Source: Arthrobacter sp. B1I2 | GTDB lineage: Bacteria > Actinomycetota > Actinomycetes > Actinomycetales > Micrococcaceae | DNA length: 64,000 nucleotides | Assembly: GCF_030816485.1 (NCBI RefSeq) | Contig: NZ_JAUSYC010000001.1 | Coordinates: 3,224,001-3,288,000 of the forward strand | Direction: 5' to 3' | Shown: positions 63,396-64,000 of the stretch, piece after piece | How the letters are laid out: each line of letters opens with the position of its first letter | Numbering within the stretch: position 1 is the first letter of the stretch | Translations under genes and position numbers: made by a program | Notes under the pieces: generated by a model | What the model was told of the DNA's origin: nothing | The model's input: the letters and a program-made list of their open reading frames with translations, nothing else | Databases searched by the model: none

Positions 63396-64000
63396 CTAGT
63401 CCGTGACCAGGTGGCTCTCGAACCTGACAATATTAGCAAACTCGGCCGGGTCAAGGCTGGCACCGCCCACCAGCAGGCCGTCCACGTCGCGTTCCTGCAG
63501 GATGGCGGCGGCGTTGTTGGCCTTGACCGATCCGCCATACAGCAAACGGGTCTTGGCTGCCACGTCGGCGCCGAACAGGGACTCGAGTTCTGCCCGGATG
63601 GCGGCGCACATTTCCTGCGCGTCCTCCGGCCCGGCCACCTCACCGGTGCCGATGGCCCAGACGGGCTCGTAGGCAATCACCAGTTCGGCCGCCTGCTCGC
63701 TGCTGAGTCCTGCCACGCCGGCGCGGAGCTGCTGCAGCGTGTGGTCAACATGGGTTCCGGCCTGGCGGATCTCCAGGCCTTCCCCTACACAGAGCACGGG
63801 TGTGACCCCATGCTTGAAGGCGGCCTTGACCTTGGCGTTGAGAACCTCGTCGGACTCGTTATGGATGGTGCGGCGTTCGCTGTGGCCGACCAGGACGTAC
63901 TTGCAGCCGAGCTTGTTCAGGAACTGCCCGGAAATGTCGCCGGTGTAGGCGCCCGAGTCGAACTGCGACAGGTCCTGGCCGCCATAGGCGACCTGCAGGT
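63396..64000 (-). CDS. tpiA: Triosephosphate isomerase (5' part cut by window edge)
   Basis: The visible C-terminal part of about 201 residues includes LVGHSERR (catalytic His), [10 protein letters not shown] (catalytic Glu) and the phosphate-binding [13 protein letters not shown] and [17 protein letters not shown]. The N terminus lies beyond the window. Interconverts glyceraldehyde-3-phosphate and dihydroxyacetone phosphate. 48 nt before secG on the same strand. Confidence 0.95.
   Translation of the reverse strand, partial: LQVAYGGQDLSQFDSGAYTGDISGQFLNKLGCKYVLVGHSERRTIHNESDEVLNAKVKAAFKHGVTPVLCVGEGLEIRQAGTHVDHTLQQLRAGVAGLSSEQAAELVIAYEPVWAIGTGEVAGPEDAQEMCAAIRAELESLFGADVAAKTRLLYGGSVKANNAAAILQERDVDGLLVGGASLDPAEFANIVRFESHLVTD

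Overview
The window is chromosomal DNA from a high-GC actinobacterium, most likely Arthrobacter or a close relative (Pseudarthrobacter, Paenarthrobacter) in the Micrococcaceae. The gene families support this: RbpA, OpcA, actinobacterial-type GlgA/GlgC, the sufR-B-D-C-T order, tkt-tal-pgi-zwf-opcA-pgl, DUF3099, and several starts with a -10 hexamer just ahead of the start codon, as in leaderless actinobacterial mRNAs. No rRNA, tRNA, CRISPR array, transposase or integrase was recognised. Product calls rest on motifs and family knowledge read by eye. No database search was run.

Layout. (1) 1-6.5 kb: fatty-acid beta-oxidation block (MaoC, FabG4-like reductase, thiolase; divergent TetR and acyl-CoA oxidase/dehydrogenase), with a perfect inverted-repeat operator at the divergent point. 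(2) 6.6-9.3 kb: divergent glgA/glgC. (3) 9.4-15.9 kb: a zinc-ribbon SDR with an apparent N-terminal frameshift, an FMN split-barrel protein, a circularly permuted ATP-grasp / alpha-E / transglutaminase trio, and a YeiH-type transporter. (4) 16-20.2 kb: aminopeptidase N, a lipoate ligase family protein with permuted domains, and L31 type B. (5) 20.36-25.3 kb: an accessory insertion of about 4.5 kb. It carries a hydrolase, a diacylglycerol-kinase-like protein, several small unknown proteins and a TetR. It lies between a decayed 3' remnant of a SpoU rRNA methyltransferase gene and a full-length but chimeric copy of that gene. (6) 25.3-36.4 kb: housekeeping genes (TSUP exporter, ABC ATPase, serB, two SDRs, DUF3099-SURF1-YbaK, ABC-F, spore-photoproduct-lyase-like radical SAM, DUF808, VOC). 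(7) 36.6-42.2 kb: bioYMN biotin uptake with an adjoining thiolase and AMP-ligase, then a zinc metallopeptidase. (8) 42.3-47.5 kb: the SUF iron-sulfur operon, without sufS/sufU but with a Rieske protein. (9) 47.6-54 kb: ABC exporter, ctaA, SulP-carbonic anhydrase fusion, ctaB. (10) 54.4-62.6 kb: pentose-phosphate operon. (11) 62.5-64 kb: rbpA, secG and tpiA (truncated by the window edge), on the minus strand.

How the genes work together. The tkt-to-pgl operon interconverts glucose-6-phosphate and pentoses and makes NADPH. glgA/glgC divert glucose-1-phosphate to glycogen, and tpiA belongs to lower glycolysis. ctaA, ctaB and the SURF1 protein all serve aa3-type cytochrome oxidase. SUF supplies Fe-S clusters. 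The main non-routine signals are the SpoU-split insertion, the biotin-linked thiolase/ligase pair, a dispersed palindrome that supplies the end of pepN, and several operator-like inverted repeats.
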